A stretch of DNA of 64,000 nucleotides. It comes from Mallotus nudiflorus. Its lineage: Eukaryota > Streptophyta > Magnoliopsida > Malpighiales > Euphorbiaceae. The notes beneath the pieces are model-generated. The model worked only from the letters and a program-made list of their open reading frames with translations, was not told the origin of the DNA and searched no databases. Below are positions 11,052 to 23,200 of this stretch, in pieces; position 1 is the first letter of the stretch; the number at the start of each line of letters is the position of its first letter. The position numbers were made by a program, and so were the translations under genes. The stretch spans positions 1,736,501-1,800,500 of the forward strand of contig CANTUR010000055.1 of the NCBI GenBank assembly GCA_947683625.1, written 5' to 3'.

Positions 11052-11461
11052 TAATAACTTATTTTCGGAACTCTTGAGCTTAAGAACCTCCCTACAATCA
11101 ATGAAAAAAGGGCAAGATGCGAGGTGGGGAGGGTCCCTACAAACACTCTGATCCCTAAGTTAGAGAATAGAAAGAGAGTTTGTATACAGAGCAAAGAAAA
11201 ATTAAAATATGAAAGAATGAGATGATCTATAATGAGAGGTATGAGGTCCTATTTATAGTGATACTTAAACTTGAAAGGAGTAGGATTCCTTGTGAGATAG
11301 GAATCTTAATCCTAGTATGAGAGTATTCCTTCTTTGCTTAGGAATCCTCTTCGGGGTAGAGTCTTTTCCATGAACGGATTTTGCAACCTTCTCTGTTCGA
11401 GTAACCCTATTTAGAAAATAAAAACCCTTTAATTAAATAGGAATATATATAGGCAGTATCA
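11052..11461 (-). repeat. 5' LTR of the Tat element
   Basis: This copy aligns with 3040-3444. Differences are scattered substitutions and short indels. The outer end keeps CA/TG; the inner end has TA where TG is expected. Confidence 0.92.
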
Positions 11462-12105
11462 AATACAATTTGATAAAAGAGTGAGAGATAAAGAACCAAA
11501 AAAATGAAAAGTAAGCAAATGGGTTTTTGCAGTTGGTGAGACAGGTTAGGTATGTATAAATGAATCATTATATTTTTGATTTCGAATTAAACAAAGATTA
11601 GAAGAACATTGGTGATAGTGAAGAAGGACGAGCAAGCAGAGGAGGAAGATGTAACAATAGAGGCTTAGGGAAGAGGAGGTATGCATGTAATTAATCTTCT
11701 GTTCTGTTTTGGGACACACGTGTAATTAATGAAAGTAGGAGTTTTTTGTTTGACTTTTTAGGGCATTTTTTTTAAAGATTCGTTATTTTTAATAGTCTTT
11801 TGTTGTTTTAGCTTGTGTGAATTGTGATATATAAAGGGGTGTAATCAAGACGAATTTAAAATTAAATTCAAACTCAACTCATTTAAAAATTAATGAACTC
11901 GAATTGAATTTAAACTTGTTAAAATTTCTAAATGTTGGCTCGAGCTTGCCTTGTGTTTGACAAGTTCAAGCCGAGCTCACCAACTAGGCAAGTTCAACAC
12001 ACTATGTAACTAAATGGCTTGACCTATCACAACTACTTGACTTAATTTGGCTTTCACCTACATGATTTGCACATGTACTAGACAATGACATTTTATAAAC
12101 TATTC
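11462..12105. other. Spacer, possible eroded MITE
   Basis: No gene is supported. The stretch near 11840-12050 (ggtgtaatcaagacga ... caagttcaagccgagctc) has the feel of hAT-type MITE sequence common in plants, but I could not find both ends. Confidence 0.4.
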
Positions 12106-13597
12106 ATTTATGTAATATCCCGTGTTTTTTTAAAAAATATTTTTACACTGTACCGGGATATACAGTGTCAATAATTTTTATGCATTATACGATATTTTTA
12201 TGAGTTGATATGTATTTTAAACCTATTTTAATTACTGTCTATTATTTTCAGTATTTTACGTAAAATTTTCCCGGGACTTTCATTTTCGGGAAAATTTCCA
12301 CGTAAACAATGTATTATTAATTATTTTAAATGTATTTACGGACTTGCATGAACTCATACATATTTTTAAATTATTAAATAAAGCATGTGTGTGTATATTT
12401 ATTTAATTAGGGTTTATTATTACCCTAATATTTTATTATTTATTTATTATTATTTGATTATTTTATTTATTATTAAATTATTAAAATTTATTATTTTATT
12501 ATTAATTATTTATTAATATTTAATTATTTTAATTTATTTTATTTTAATTTTTTTTTCTTTTTTTTCTTTTTTTTCTTTTTTTTTCTTTTCCTTTTTCTTT
12601 CTTTTTCTTTTTCTTTCTCTTTCCTTTTTCTTTCTTTTTCTTTTTCTTCTTCTTCTTCTTCCTCTCCCGTGCCCGACGCCCGACCACTTTTCCTCACCGC
12701 CGTTTCTCCCTCCTCCGGCCACCGTTTTCGACACCGCCGGTCTCTATCTTCTCCTTGAGCTCTGGTGAGTGTTATTCTAGCTTTGGTTTGAGCTAAAATG
12801 GTCTAGAATTGCTTAGGTTTCGATTTGAAAATTTCAGCCTCTTTGGGTTTTCGATTTTTTTGAGCTTCGATTTGGATGATTCATGGAAAATTCCTTCACA
12901 AATGTTGTTCCTGGTAGCTTATTCTTCATGTATGAATTTTTACAGAATTTTTGGAGGTTGTTTGGATTTTTGGGTATTTTTGAATATTTTAATATTATTT
13001 TCTAATTTTCGGAAATTAATTATTTAAATTATGAAATTGGAGTTTATGGTTGAATTGGGTGTTGAAATGAATTATAGGAATTTATTTGGAATTTTTATGA
13101 ATTTCTAAGTATTTATTATTAATTATTGAAGTTTATGTGATTTTGTAAAATTAAGTTAATTGTGTTTTAAATTGAATTTAATTGGTTAATTGAGTTTAAT
13201 TATTGATATTATTGATAAATATGTTGAGAAAATTAATTTTGGATAATTGTATTATTTTTGGTGAATTTTTGAAGTAATTTAGGTATATATATATATATAG
13301 GGGTATTTTGGTAATTTTACCCTAAATTGTCTAAAAATGTAATTTAATTGGTTTTAATATTTATTTAAGGTATAAAAATGATTTCTACAAAATATTTAGT
13401 ATTTTTAACTAATTAAAACTATTTTCCGGGAATTATTTTCAATTATATATATAATATACGATTTTTCTAATAAAATGAGTTTTAATCGGTTTTTACAGTG
13501 TTTCAAGATTTATTATGTAATTTCTACGTATGAAATGTATTTTTATGATTTAAGGATATTTTTGGTATATCTGGAATATATATTCTGTGTTTGTGGA

Positions 13598-13636
13598 CCC
13601 CGGTCGACAGATTGTAGTCTGGAGTCCGACCGAGGG
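13598..13636 (+). other. LTR hairpin with one bulged base
   Basis: ccccggtcg (13598-13606) pairs with cgaccgagggg (from 13627) except for one bulged A at 13633. The loop holds a smaller stem (cagat with gtctg). The same structure is present in the 3' LTR at about 21743. Confidence 0.75.
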
Positions 13637-14437
13637 GTTGTGATTGATTGTGTTGATCTCGTTTTTCGAAGTGTATTTCTTTGCAGGGTCGGCTCTACTC
13701 TTTTGAGTAGAGAGATGTCCGTTTTACAGGGGAGGTTCTGCCGGATTTCCGATAGAATTCTCATAAAACGTGATATCCAGTCGAACCCTAATTTCTGATT
13801 CTGTGTTGAATACTCTAGATTGAATTCTAGGATTTCTATTAGGTTTATTCTGATGTCGATTATTTATTTCTTGTTTAGTTGCGCCGAGACCGAGGGTTAG
13901 TGGACCAGGCCCGTCGGACCCGTCTCGTGGAGCGCATTAGGTGAGTTACTATATTATATATATATGCTTAGGATGCATGATTTAGAAAATGCATGTTTTA
14001 TTTTGACTGAAAATGCATAAATAATATGATTTATATTCAAGTATATTTTTGGTATATTTTTGGTATATAATAAATTATATACATGTTTTATTAATAAAAT
14101 ATATTTAAAATGTTTTTAAATATATTTTTAGTTTAATTCATGATTTGATTGGATTTATTTGACATATATATACTCAAAATATACCTGGTTTATGTTTGGT
14201 ATATTTTCGGTATATATATGGTTTATATTGCTATTTCATTTATATCCATGCATCATTTATTTTTGTGAATGAATGTTTTATATTTAAGAATGAAGGATAT
14301 CAATAGAACGTGCTACCTAGTGGGCAGCACTAGGACCGAGTACGTACCGGTACGCCTATAGCTTTAGGCTATATTATTAAATTATTTGTGGATATTGATT
14401 TGATATGATTATCGATATGTGTGAGATATGGTTTGGG

Positions 14438-14543
14438 GTGTGATTGCTGGAGCTCGGTTAACCAAGTGTCTCGGGGCCAATCACACTGACAGTCAGACTG
14501 CTGGAGCTCGGTTGACTTAGTGTCTCGGGGCCAGTCTACTGTC
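14438..14543 (+). other. Twin tandem hairpins in the Tekay LTR
   Basis: Hairpin 1 pairs 14438-14446 (gtgtgattg) with 14478-14486 (caatcacac). Hairpin 2 pairs 14488-14493 plus 14495-14500 (gacagt, agactg) with 14532-14537 plus 14538-14543 (cagtct, actgtc), leaving one bulged C. Both loops are 31 nt and differ at only three positions, while the stems differ in sequence yet stay paired. The 3' LTR has the same pair at 22572-22677. Confidence 0.85.
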
Positions 14544-14799
14544 TAAATGGATTAAGTGGATATATTTGGAATAAGTGAGCCTGTATGGCTAGAGTGTTGT
14601 TTAACACTATTTTCTGAGGTTGCGATATTCTAGGGTTCTATATGATCCTTCATAAAAGTTGATTTTCAGACAAAATATATAAAATGATTTTTCTGCATCT
14701 GTATGAACTTGCCTGTATATATACATATTACTCATATACTGTTGACTGTATGCATTATCACTTAGAGTGTATGTATATATATTATAGTAATTCACTCAG

Positions 14800-14858
14800 T
14801 GAGGTCTGACTCCCCTCCGTTGACTATTTTTTAGGAGAGTCAACTTCCTCAGACCTCA
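14800..14858 (+). other. Compound hairpin in the Tekay LTR
   Basis: An outer 10-bp stem (14800-14809 with 14849-14858, core gaggtctga / tcagacctc) encloses an inner 7-bp stem (gttgact 14819-14825 with agtcaac 14838-14844). It lies about 410 bp before the LTR end, so it may sit in the transcript near R/U5. Confidence 0.8.
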
Positions 14859-15272
14859 GTAGCAGGTCGATACGCCGGATTTCTTCCGCCCCGGCTTCTT
14901 TATGTAAATTGTATACTTGAGTCTTATTTATTTTATCTAGACACTGCAGTAGTTGTGATTTTCAGTAGTTGTGATTTTCAGTAGTTGTGAATTAAAGTAT
15001 TTGTTTTAAAGAGATGTATTATAGTAAAACTGGATTTGTATAAAGATTATACATTTATGAGATTATATATGTGATGTGATGAGTTTTGAATTGAATCCAG
15101 TTGATATAGATGATATTGTAATATTTATGATTTTATTTTCCGCTGCATATTATATTTTTATTGTTATTATTGCATATTTATTTTATTTTTAGGCTTGCTT
15201 CGGGTTCCGGATTCGAAAGAATTCCCGTTCCCTAGCGCCGGTCATGGCCCCTGTTTTGGGTCGTGACAAAGT

Positions 15273-15284
15273 TGGTATCAGAGC
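15273..15284 (+). other. Primer binding site, initiator Met tRNA type
   Basis: TGGTATCAGAGC lies four bases inside the 5' LTR. This is the standard site complementary to the 3' end of initiator tRNA-Met in plant LTR retrotransposons. Confidence 0.95.
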
Positions 15285-15482
15285 GAAGTTCGTATCTGAG
15301 TGGAGTTCCGTGTCAGGGCTTAGTTATGTGAGTTGTGGCCCTAGTTTTAAAGTTGTGTTTTCTGTTGGACTACTGCAGTGTATTAGGTTCGAGTATGTCT
15401 TGATGAGTATTCCTTGCTGTAGTTTTCAGCGTTATTCCTCCGTTGTCTGTTTTGTCTGAATCTTTCCGTTTGTCTTTTCAGA

Positions 15483-18400
15483 ATGAGGAGGCGAGCGCGT
15501 GTCGCTCCACCGGTCGTTGAGGCCGAGGATGATGAGTCTTTTCAGGACGAGGTTTTACCTCCTGAGCAGCCAGTTAGACGTAGAGGTCGTGGCAGAGGTA
15601 GACCTCGAGGAGCGGCAGGTCGCCGTAGGCAGAGAGAGTTACAGGATGAGGAGCCTGTTGAGCCTGAGTTTGATGTTCCTGTTCCTCCAGTTGTTCAGCC
15701 TGTTCAGCCTGCCTATCAGTAGGGTATGTCTGACCCTGAGGCAGCTTTGTTCTATGCCAGAGTTGGCAGGATTACTTTTGATGGGACTTCTGATCCTTTA
15801 GATTTTCTACATGCGATTGAGACTAGGACTCGGACTGCTCATACCGAGTACCAGAGGATCATGATCGTTGAGTTGTCTGTTGAGGGACCAGCCTTGGATT
15901 GGTTTATTCAGATGATCCAGCCTTATATGATGACGATGACATGGGCTCAGTTTCGAGAGCGATTCATGAGGAGATTTTGTCCAGAGCCTCTTCGTTTGAG
16001 CTATCGTCTTCGATTGACTAGTATTTCTCGTGGAGATCGATCAGTAGAGGAGTATACCCGAGAGTTCCTTCGTCTGGGTAGATATGCTGAGGATCTGATG
16101 CGAGATCAGTATTTCGCTGTTACTACCTATGTTACTGGTTTGGGTTCAACTTTTGCTGGTATGCCTACAGCAGGTCTTACTCTCGAGTCGGTGATTGAGC
16201 TAGCTAAGGAGATCGAGCTGAGGTTAGTTAGGCAGGGAGCGATGCCTGATTATTACCAGTTGGGAGTTCAGTCGAGTGGATTGCAGGCTACTCCGTATTC
16301 GAGTTTTCATGTTGGTTCGAGTAGTCAACAGCGAGGTTCGACTCAGCAGAGTCAGAGACAGCAGCAGCGAGTACATCGGAGCAGTAGACATGGTCGTGGA
16401 GGTCAGCGTAGATCATTCAGATTTGGGTCAGGTGCTTCGAGCAGCAGCAGTGGTCGTAGTTCTGGATCAGCAGCCAGTGTTTGTCAGACTTGTGGTAGAG
16501 TCCATCAGGGACCGTGTTATCTGACACCGTTGACATGTTTCAGATGCGGGCAGACAGGACATTTTGCCAGATCGTGTCCTTACCCCGGATATCAGCAGCA
16601 GCAGATTCCGCGATTCCCACAGCAGTCGATTGCTAGTGCAGCACCCGTGCCATTTCAGTTACCACCAGCTCAGCATCAGAGTTCTACTCAGTTTGTTCCA
16701 CAGCAGAGTCGTGGTAGAGGTACTAGAGGAGGTGCCAGAGGTGTTGGCCAGGCTTCTACCTGTCAGCAGGGAGGTCGAGGCCAGGCCAGAGTTTTTCATC
16801 TGACTCAGCAGGATGCTCAGGCATCTAATGCAGTCGTGGCAGGTATTCTTTCTGTTTGTTACCTGGATGCTTTGGTTTTGTTTGATCCGGGTGCCACGCA
16901 TTCATTTGTTTCTCCTGTTTTTGCTTCTAAATCTTGTTGGCAAGCTTCGAGGATGGCTTTTCCTTTGTCTGTTGCCACTCCTCTGAGTGATTCTTTGGAC
17001 GCCGATATTGTTCTTTATGGTTGTCCAGTTCTCGTGGGAGATAGAGAATTACCCGCTGATTTGATTTTGTTGGATGTGATGGAGTTTGATGTTATTTTGG
17101 GAATGGATTGGTTATCCCAGCATTATGCCGTGGTTGATTGCAGGAATAAGGAGGTGATTTTCAGAATTCCTAGTGAAGTAGAATTTAAGTTTGTTGGTGA
17201 CAGGAGTTCAGCACCTCAGAATCTTATTTCTGTTATTTCAGCTAGGAAGTTGTTGAGGAAAGGTTGTCAGGGGTTTTTGGCATTGGTTAGGGATACGTCA
17301 GTGGAGAAGTTGTCACTCACAGATGTTCCTGTTGCTTGTGAGTTTCCTGATGTTTTTCCCGAGGAGTTGCCAGGTTTACCACCTCATAGAGAGATTGAGT
17401 TCTGTATAGATGTGGTTCCAGGTACTACTCCTATATCTATGCCACCTTATCGTATGGCTCCTGCAGAGTTGAGAGAGTTGAAGGAGCAGTTGCAAGAGTT
17501 GTTGGATAAGGGTTTCATCAGACCTAGTGTTTCCCCTTGGGGTGCACCAGTCTTGTTTGTGAAGAAGAAGGATGGTACCCTGAGACTGTGCATTGACTAC
17601 AGAGAGCTTAATAAGGTGACAGTGAAGAACAAGTATCCTCTCCCGAGGATAGATGATTTGTTTGATCAGCTACAGGGTGCATAGTTCTTTTCTAAGGTTG
17701 ACTTGAGGTCGGGTTATCATCAGCTGCGGATCAGTGAAGCTGATATTCCTAAGACAGCGTTCCGCACTCGATATGGTCATTATGAGTTTCTGGTGATGTC
17801 TTTTGGTTTGACTAATGCACCAGCAGCTTTTATGGACCTGATGAACAGAGTATTCAGACCGTATGTGGATCAGTTTGTGGTAGTCTTCATTGATGATATA
17901 CTAGTATATTCGAGGAGTATGGAAGAGCATGTATATCACTTGAGGATTGTACTACAGACACTGAGAGATCATCAGCTTTATGCTAAATTCTCGAAGTGTG
18001 ATTTCTGGATGGAGAGTGTTTCTTTTCTTGGACACGTAGTGTCTAAAGAAGGTATTCAAGTTGATCCACAGAAGGTTGAGGCAGTATCTGAGTGGCCTAG
18101 ACCTACTTCAGTTATTGAGATTCGGAGTTTTCTGGGTTTAGCCGGGTATTATAGGCGGTTTGTGCAGGATTTTTCCAGGATAGCAGCCCCTATGACTCGC
18201 TTGACTCAGAAGAATGTTAGATTCGAGTGGTCAGAAGCTTGTGAGAATAGTTTTCAGTTGTTGAAGGAGAAGTTGACCACAGCGCCAGTATTAGCTTTGC
18301 CTAATAGTGTGGATAAGTTCACAGTTTACTGTGATGCCTCTAGAATTGGTCTTGGTTGTGTGTTGATGCAGAATGGAAGGGTGATAGCCTATGCTTCGAG

Positions 18401-20234
18401 GCAGTTGAAGAAGCATGAGCAGAACTATCCTACACATGATCTTGAGATGGCTGCAGTGATCTTTGCTTTGAAGATTTGGAGACATTATTTGTACGGGGTG
18501 ACTTGTGAGATATTTACTGATCACAAGAGCCTTAAGTACATTTTCCAGCAGTGAGATTTGAATTTGAGGCAGAGAAGATGGTTGGAATTGTTGAAGGATT
18601 ATGATTGTGAGATTCTTTACCATCCGGGTAAAGCTAATGTGGTAGCAGATGCCTTGAGTAGGAAGTCCTCAGGTAGTCTTGCTCACATCGGTGTTGAGAG
18701 GAGACCATTGATCCAGGAATTGCATCTGATGGTGGATCAAGGTCTGATGATGAAGATCAGTAGATCAGGTGGATTGTTAGCTCAGTTTAAAGTACGATCT
18801 GTACTAAGGGATAGGATTAAAGCAGCTCAGAGCTGAGATCCTATTCTGGAAGAGCTTGCAGAGAATGTCAGAGCAGGGAAGTTCACTGATTTCACACTCG
18901 ATGATGATGGTGTGTTGTGGATCAGTGGTAGATTGTGTGTTCCTGATGTGGATGATTTGAGAGAAGAGATTTTAGAGGAAGCACATTCTACAGCTTACAG
19001 CGTTCATCCTGGTGTTACTAAGATGTACCACAGTATCAGAGATCTATACTGGTGGGATGGATTGAAGAAGGATGTTGCCGATTATGTTGCTAAGTGCTTG
19101 ACGTGTCAGCAAGTGAAAGCCGAACATCAGAAGCCTTCTGGGAAGCTTCAGCCTCTTCCTATTCCCGAGTGGAAGTGGGAAAGGATAGCTATGGATTTTA
19201 TGGTTGGTTTACCTCGTTCGAAGGATGGATACGATTCCATCTGGGTGATTGTAGACAGATTGACGAAGTCTGCACATTTCTTGCCTGTGAAAGCCACATA
19301 TTCAGTTGCTAGATTGGCGAAGTTGTACGTGAAGCATATTGTGTGCCTTCATGGAGTACCTGTGTCCATTGTGTCAGATAGAGGTTCAGTGTTTACTTCT
19401 CGTTTTTGGTAGAAGTTGCAGGAATCGATGGGCACCAGGTTGGATTTCAGTACTGCTTTTCATCCTCAGACAGATGGTCAGTCTGAGAGGACGATCCAGA
19501 CACTGGAAGATATGTTGAGGATGTGTGTCATGGATTTGAGAGGTAGCTGGGATGATCATTTGTCGCTTGTTGAGTTTGCATATAATAACAGCTACCATAG
19601 CAGTATTGGTATGGCACCATACGAGGCGTTGTATGGAAGGAAGTGTAGATCCCCGTTGAGTTGGGATGAGATTGGTGAGAGAGTTTTGACTGGACCAGAG
19701 ATGGTTCAGGATGCTGCAGAGAAAGTCACCGTGATCAAGCGCAGGTTAGAGACCACAGTTAGCAGACAGAAGAGTTATGCGGATCCTAGGCGCAGAGATG
19801 TGGAGTTTCAGGTTGGAGATTTCGTTTTTCTGAAGGTATCTCCGATGAAGGGTGTGATGAGATTTGGCAGGAAGGGTAAGTTAGCACCGAGATATATTGG
19901 ACCGTTTGAGATTCTGGAGAGAATTGGCACTGTTGCATATCGGTTGGATTTGCCTCCGAGTATGTCACAAGTGCATCCAGTATTTCATATCTCGATGTTG
20001 AGGAAGTATATCTCAGATCCTTCACACGTGTTGCAACCTGACAGTGTGGAAGTGAGTGAAGATTTGACGTTTGTGGAAGAACCTGTGGCGATCGTTGATT
20101 TTCAAGTTCGACAGTTGCGATCGAAGCAGATTCCGATGGTCAAGGTTTTGTGGCGTAGCGACAAAGTTGAAGAGCATACGTGGGAGACTGAAGCTGAGAT
20201 GCGAGCTTCTTACCCGTATCTCTTTCCTTCCTGA
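15483..20234 (+). pseudogene. Gag-Pol polyprotein of the Tekay element, five in-frame stops
   Basis: One frame runs from ATG 15483 to the stop at 20232 with no frameshift. It is interrupted by TAG 15720, TAG 17682, TGA 18552, TGA 18834 and TAG 19410. Domains in order: Arg/Gly-rich N-terminus, Retrotrans_gag, zinc knuckle [14 protein letters not shown] (16536), aspartic protease with DPGA instead of DSGA (Asp at 16884), reverse transcriptase with FIDD (17886-17897), RNase H (YCDAS, near 18330), integrase with the HHCC finger and a DD35E core (Asp 19194, Asp 19377, Glu 19485), and a chromodomain-like end (IVDFQVRQLRSK..., VLWRSDKVEEHTWE). Chromodomains of this clade are thought to guide integration to heterochromatin. 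The gene is dead as it stands, but very lightly damaged. Confidence 0.95.
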
Positions 20235-20271
20235 TTCTGTAATCTTGTTTTTAGAATTCGGGGACGAATTC

Positions 20272-20288
20272 TTATAAGGGGGGAAGAC
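20272..20288 (+). other. Polypurine tract of the Tekay element
   Basis: The purine run ataaggggggaagac ends directly at the TG start of the 3' LTR. The upstream ggggacgaattctta is typical of plant chromoviruses. Confidence 0.9.
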
Positions 20289-23200
20289 TGTAATATCCCG
20301 TGTTTTTTTAAAAAATATTTTTACACTGTACCGGGATATACAGTGTCAATAATTTTTATGCATTATACGATATTTTTATGAGTTGATATGTATTTTAAAC
20401 CTATTTTAATTACTGTCTATTATTTTCAGTATTTTACGTAAAATTTTCCCGGGACTTTCATTTTCGGGGAAATTTCCACGTAAACAATGTATTATTAATT
20501 ATTTTAAATGTATTTACGGACTTGCATGAACTCATACATATTTTTAAATTATTAAATAAAGCATGTGTGTGTATATTTATTTAATTAGGGTTTATTATTA
20601 CCCTAATATTTTATTATTTATTTATTATTATTTGATTATTTTATTTATTATTAAATTATTAAAATTTATTATTTTATTATTAATTATTTATTAATATTTA
20701 ATTATTTTAATTTATTTTATTTTATTTTTCTTTTCCTTTTTCTTTCTTTTTCTTTTTCTTTCTCTTTCCTTTTTCTTTCTTTTTCTTTTTCTTCTTCTTC
20801 TTCTTCCTCTCCCGTGCCCGACGCCCGACCACTATTCCTCACCGCCGTTTCTCCCTCCTCCGGCCACCGTTTTCGACACCGCCGGTCTCTATCTTCTCCT
20901 TGAGCTCCGGTGAGTGTTATTCTAGCTTTGGTTTGAGCTAAAATGGTCTAGAATTGCTTAGGTTTCGATTTGAAAATTTCGGCCTCTTTGGGTTTTTGAT
21001 TTTTTTGAGCTTCGATTTGGATGATTCATGGAAAATTCCTTCACAAATGTTGTTCCTGGTAGCTTAGTCTTCATGTATGAATTTTTACAGAATTTTTGGA
21101 GGTTGTTTGGATTTTTGGGTATTTTTGAATATTTTAATATTATTTTCTAATTTTCGGAAATTAATTATTTAAATTATGAAATTGGAGTTTATGGTTGAAT
21201 TGGGTGTTGAAATGAATTATAGGAATTTATTTGGAATTTTTATGAATTTCTAAGTATTTATTATTAATTATTGAAGTTTATGTGATTTTGTAAAATTAAG
21301 TTAATTGTGTTTTAAATTGAATTTAATTGGTTAATTGAGTTTAATTATTGATATTATTGATAAATATGTTGAGAAAATTAATTTTGGATAATTGTATGAT
21401 TTTTGGTGAATTTTTGAAGTAATTTAGGTATATATATATATATAGGGGTATTTTGGTAATTTTACCCTAAATTGTCTAAAAATGTAATTTAATTGGTTTT
21501 AATATTTATTTAAGGTATAAAAATGATTTCTACAAAATATTTAGTATTTTTAACTAATTAAAACTATTTTCCGGGAATTATTTTCAATTATATATATAAT
21601 ATACGGTTTTTCTAATAAAATGAGTTTTAATCGGTTTTTACAGTGTTTCAAGATTTATTATGTAATTTCTACGTATGAAATGTATTTTTATGATTTAAGG
21701 ATATTTTTGGTATATCTGGAATATATATTCTGTGTTTGTGGACCCCGGTCGACAGATTGTAGTCTGGAGTCCGACCGAGGGGTTGTGATTGATTGTGTTG
21801 AGCTCGTTTTTCGAAGTGTATTTCTTTGCAGGGTCGGCTCTACTCTTTTGAGTAGAGAGATGTCCGTTTTACAGGGGAGGTTCTGCCGGATTTCCGGTAG
21901 AATTCTCGTAAAACGTGATATCCAGTCGAACCTTAATTTCCGATTCTGTGTTGAATACTCTAGATTGAATTCTAGGATTTCTATTAGGTTTATTCTGATG
22001 TCGATTATTTATTTCTTGTTTAGTTGCGCCGAGACCGAGGGTTAGTGGACCAGGCCCGTCGGACCCGTCTCGTGGAGCGCATTAGGTGAGTTACTATATT
22101 ATATATATATGCTTAGGATGCATGATTTAGAAAATGCATGTTTTATTTTGACTGAAAATGCATAAATAATATGATTTATATTCAAGTATATTTTTGGTAT
22201 ATAATAAATTATATACATGTTTTATTAATAAAATATATTTAAAATGTTTTTAAATATATTTTTAGTTTAATTCATGATTTGATTGGATTTATTTGACATA
22301 TATATACTCAAAATATACCTGGTTTATGTTTGGTATATTTTCGGTATATATATGGTTTATATTGCTATTTCATTTATATCCATGCATCATTTATTTTTGT
22401 GAATGAATGTTTTATATTTAAGAATGAAGGATATCAATAGAACGTGCTACCTAGTGGGCAGCACTAGGACCGAGTACGTACCGGTACGCCTATAGCTTTA
22501 GGCTATATTATTAAATTATTTGTGGATATTGATTTGATATGATTATCGATATGTGTGAGATATGGTTTGGGGTGTGATTGCTGGAGCTCGGTTGACCAAG
22601 TGTCTCGGGGCCAATCACACTGACAGTCAGACTGCTGGAGCTCGGTTGACTTAGTGTCTCGGGGCCAGTCTACTGTCTAAATGGATTAAGTGGATATATT
22701 TGGAATAAGTGAGCCTGTATGGCTAGAGTGTTGTTTAACACTATTTTCTGAGGTTGCGATATTCTAGGGTTCTATGTGATCCTTCATAAAAGTTGATTTT
22801 CAGACAAAATATATAAAATGATTTTTCTGCATCTGTATGAACTTGCCTGTATATATACATATTACTCATATACTGTTGACTGTATGCATTATCACTTAGA
22901 GTGTATGTATATATATTATAGTAATTCACTCAGTGAGGTCTGACTCCCCTCCGTTGACTATTTTTTAGGAGAGTCAACTTCCTCAGACCTCAGTAGCAGG
23001 TCGATACGCCGGATTTCTTCCGCCCCGGCTTCTTTATGTAAATTGTATACTTGAGTCTTATTTATTTTATCTAGACACTGCAGTAGTTGTGATTTTCAGT
23101 AGTTGTGATTTTCAGTAGTTGTGAATTAAAGTATTTGTTTTAAAGAGATGTATTATAGTAAAACTGGATTTGTATAAAGATTATACATTTATGAGATTAT

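Larger units (their letters stand above)
3040..11461 (-). mobile_element. Tat-lineage Ty3/gypsy LTR retrotransposon, decayed, minus strand
   Basis: The element is 8.4 kb and bounded by LTRs of about 0.4 kb that start and end with TGATA/TATCA-type tips. Flanks aatat (3035-3039) and aatac (11462-11466) look like a 5-bp target duplication with one change. The minus strand carries, in order, a primer site, gag, protease, a remnant of reverse transcriptase, RNase H, a second archaeal-type RNase H and integrase, followed by a polypurine tract. Two RNase H domains, and an extra ORF between pol and the 3' LTR, are known traits of the plant Tat lineage. Stops and frameshifts are frequent, so it is not autonomous now. 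The two LTRs differ at several percent of positions. Confidence 0.92.
12111..15268 (+). repeat. 5' LTR of the Tekay element
   Basis: It starts TGTAATATCCCG and ends GTCGTGACA. It contains a pyrimidine-rich tract (about 12540-12665), a (TA)n tract near 13285, and several strong hairpins listed separately. Compared with the 3' LTR it has a longer T/C tract and an extra 11-bp ggtatattttt unit near 14050. Confidence 0.96.

Noticed and set aside
12534..12734. Lys/Arg/Glu-rich minus-strand ORF in the Tekay LTR
   Set aside because: It is the reverse complement of a pyrimidine tract and changes length between the two LTRs.
13475..13798. Plus-strand ORF in the Tekay LTR, longer again in the 3' LTR (21620-22045)
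   Set aside because: The difference in length is due to one stop change; the frame contains no recognisable domain and LTR frames are otherwise non-coding.
14607..14795. Minus-strand ORF repeated in both Tekay LTRs
   Set aside because: Conserved only because the LTRs are nearly identical; Tyr/Asn-rich AT-driven composition.
16276..16803. Overlapping plus-strand ORFs in the second frame of gag
   Set aside because: They are shadow frames of the Gln/Ser/Gly-rich Gag coding sequence.
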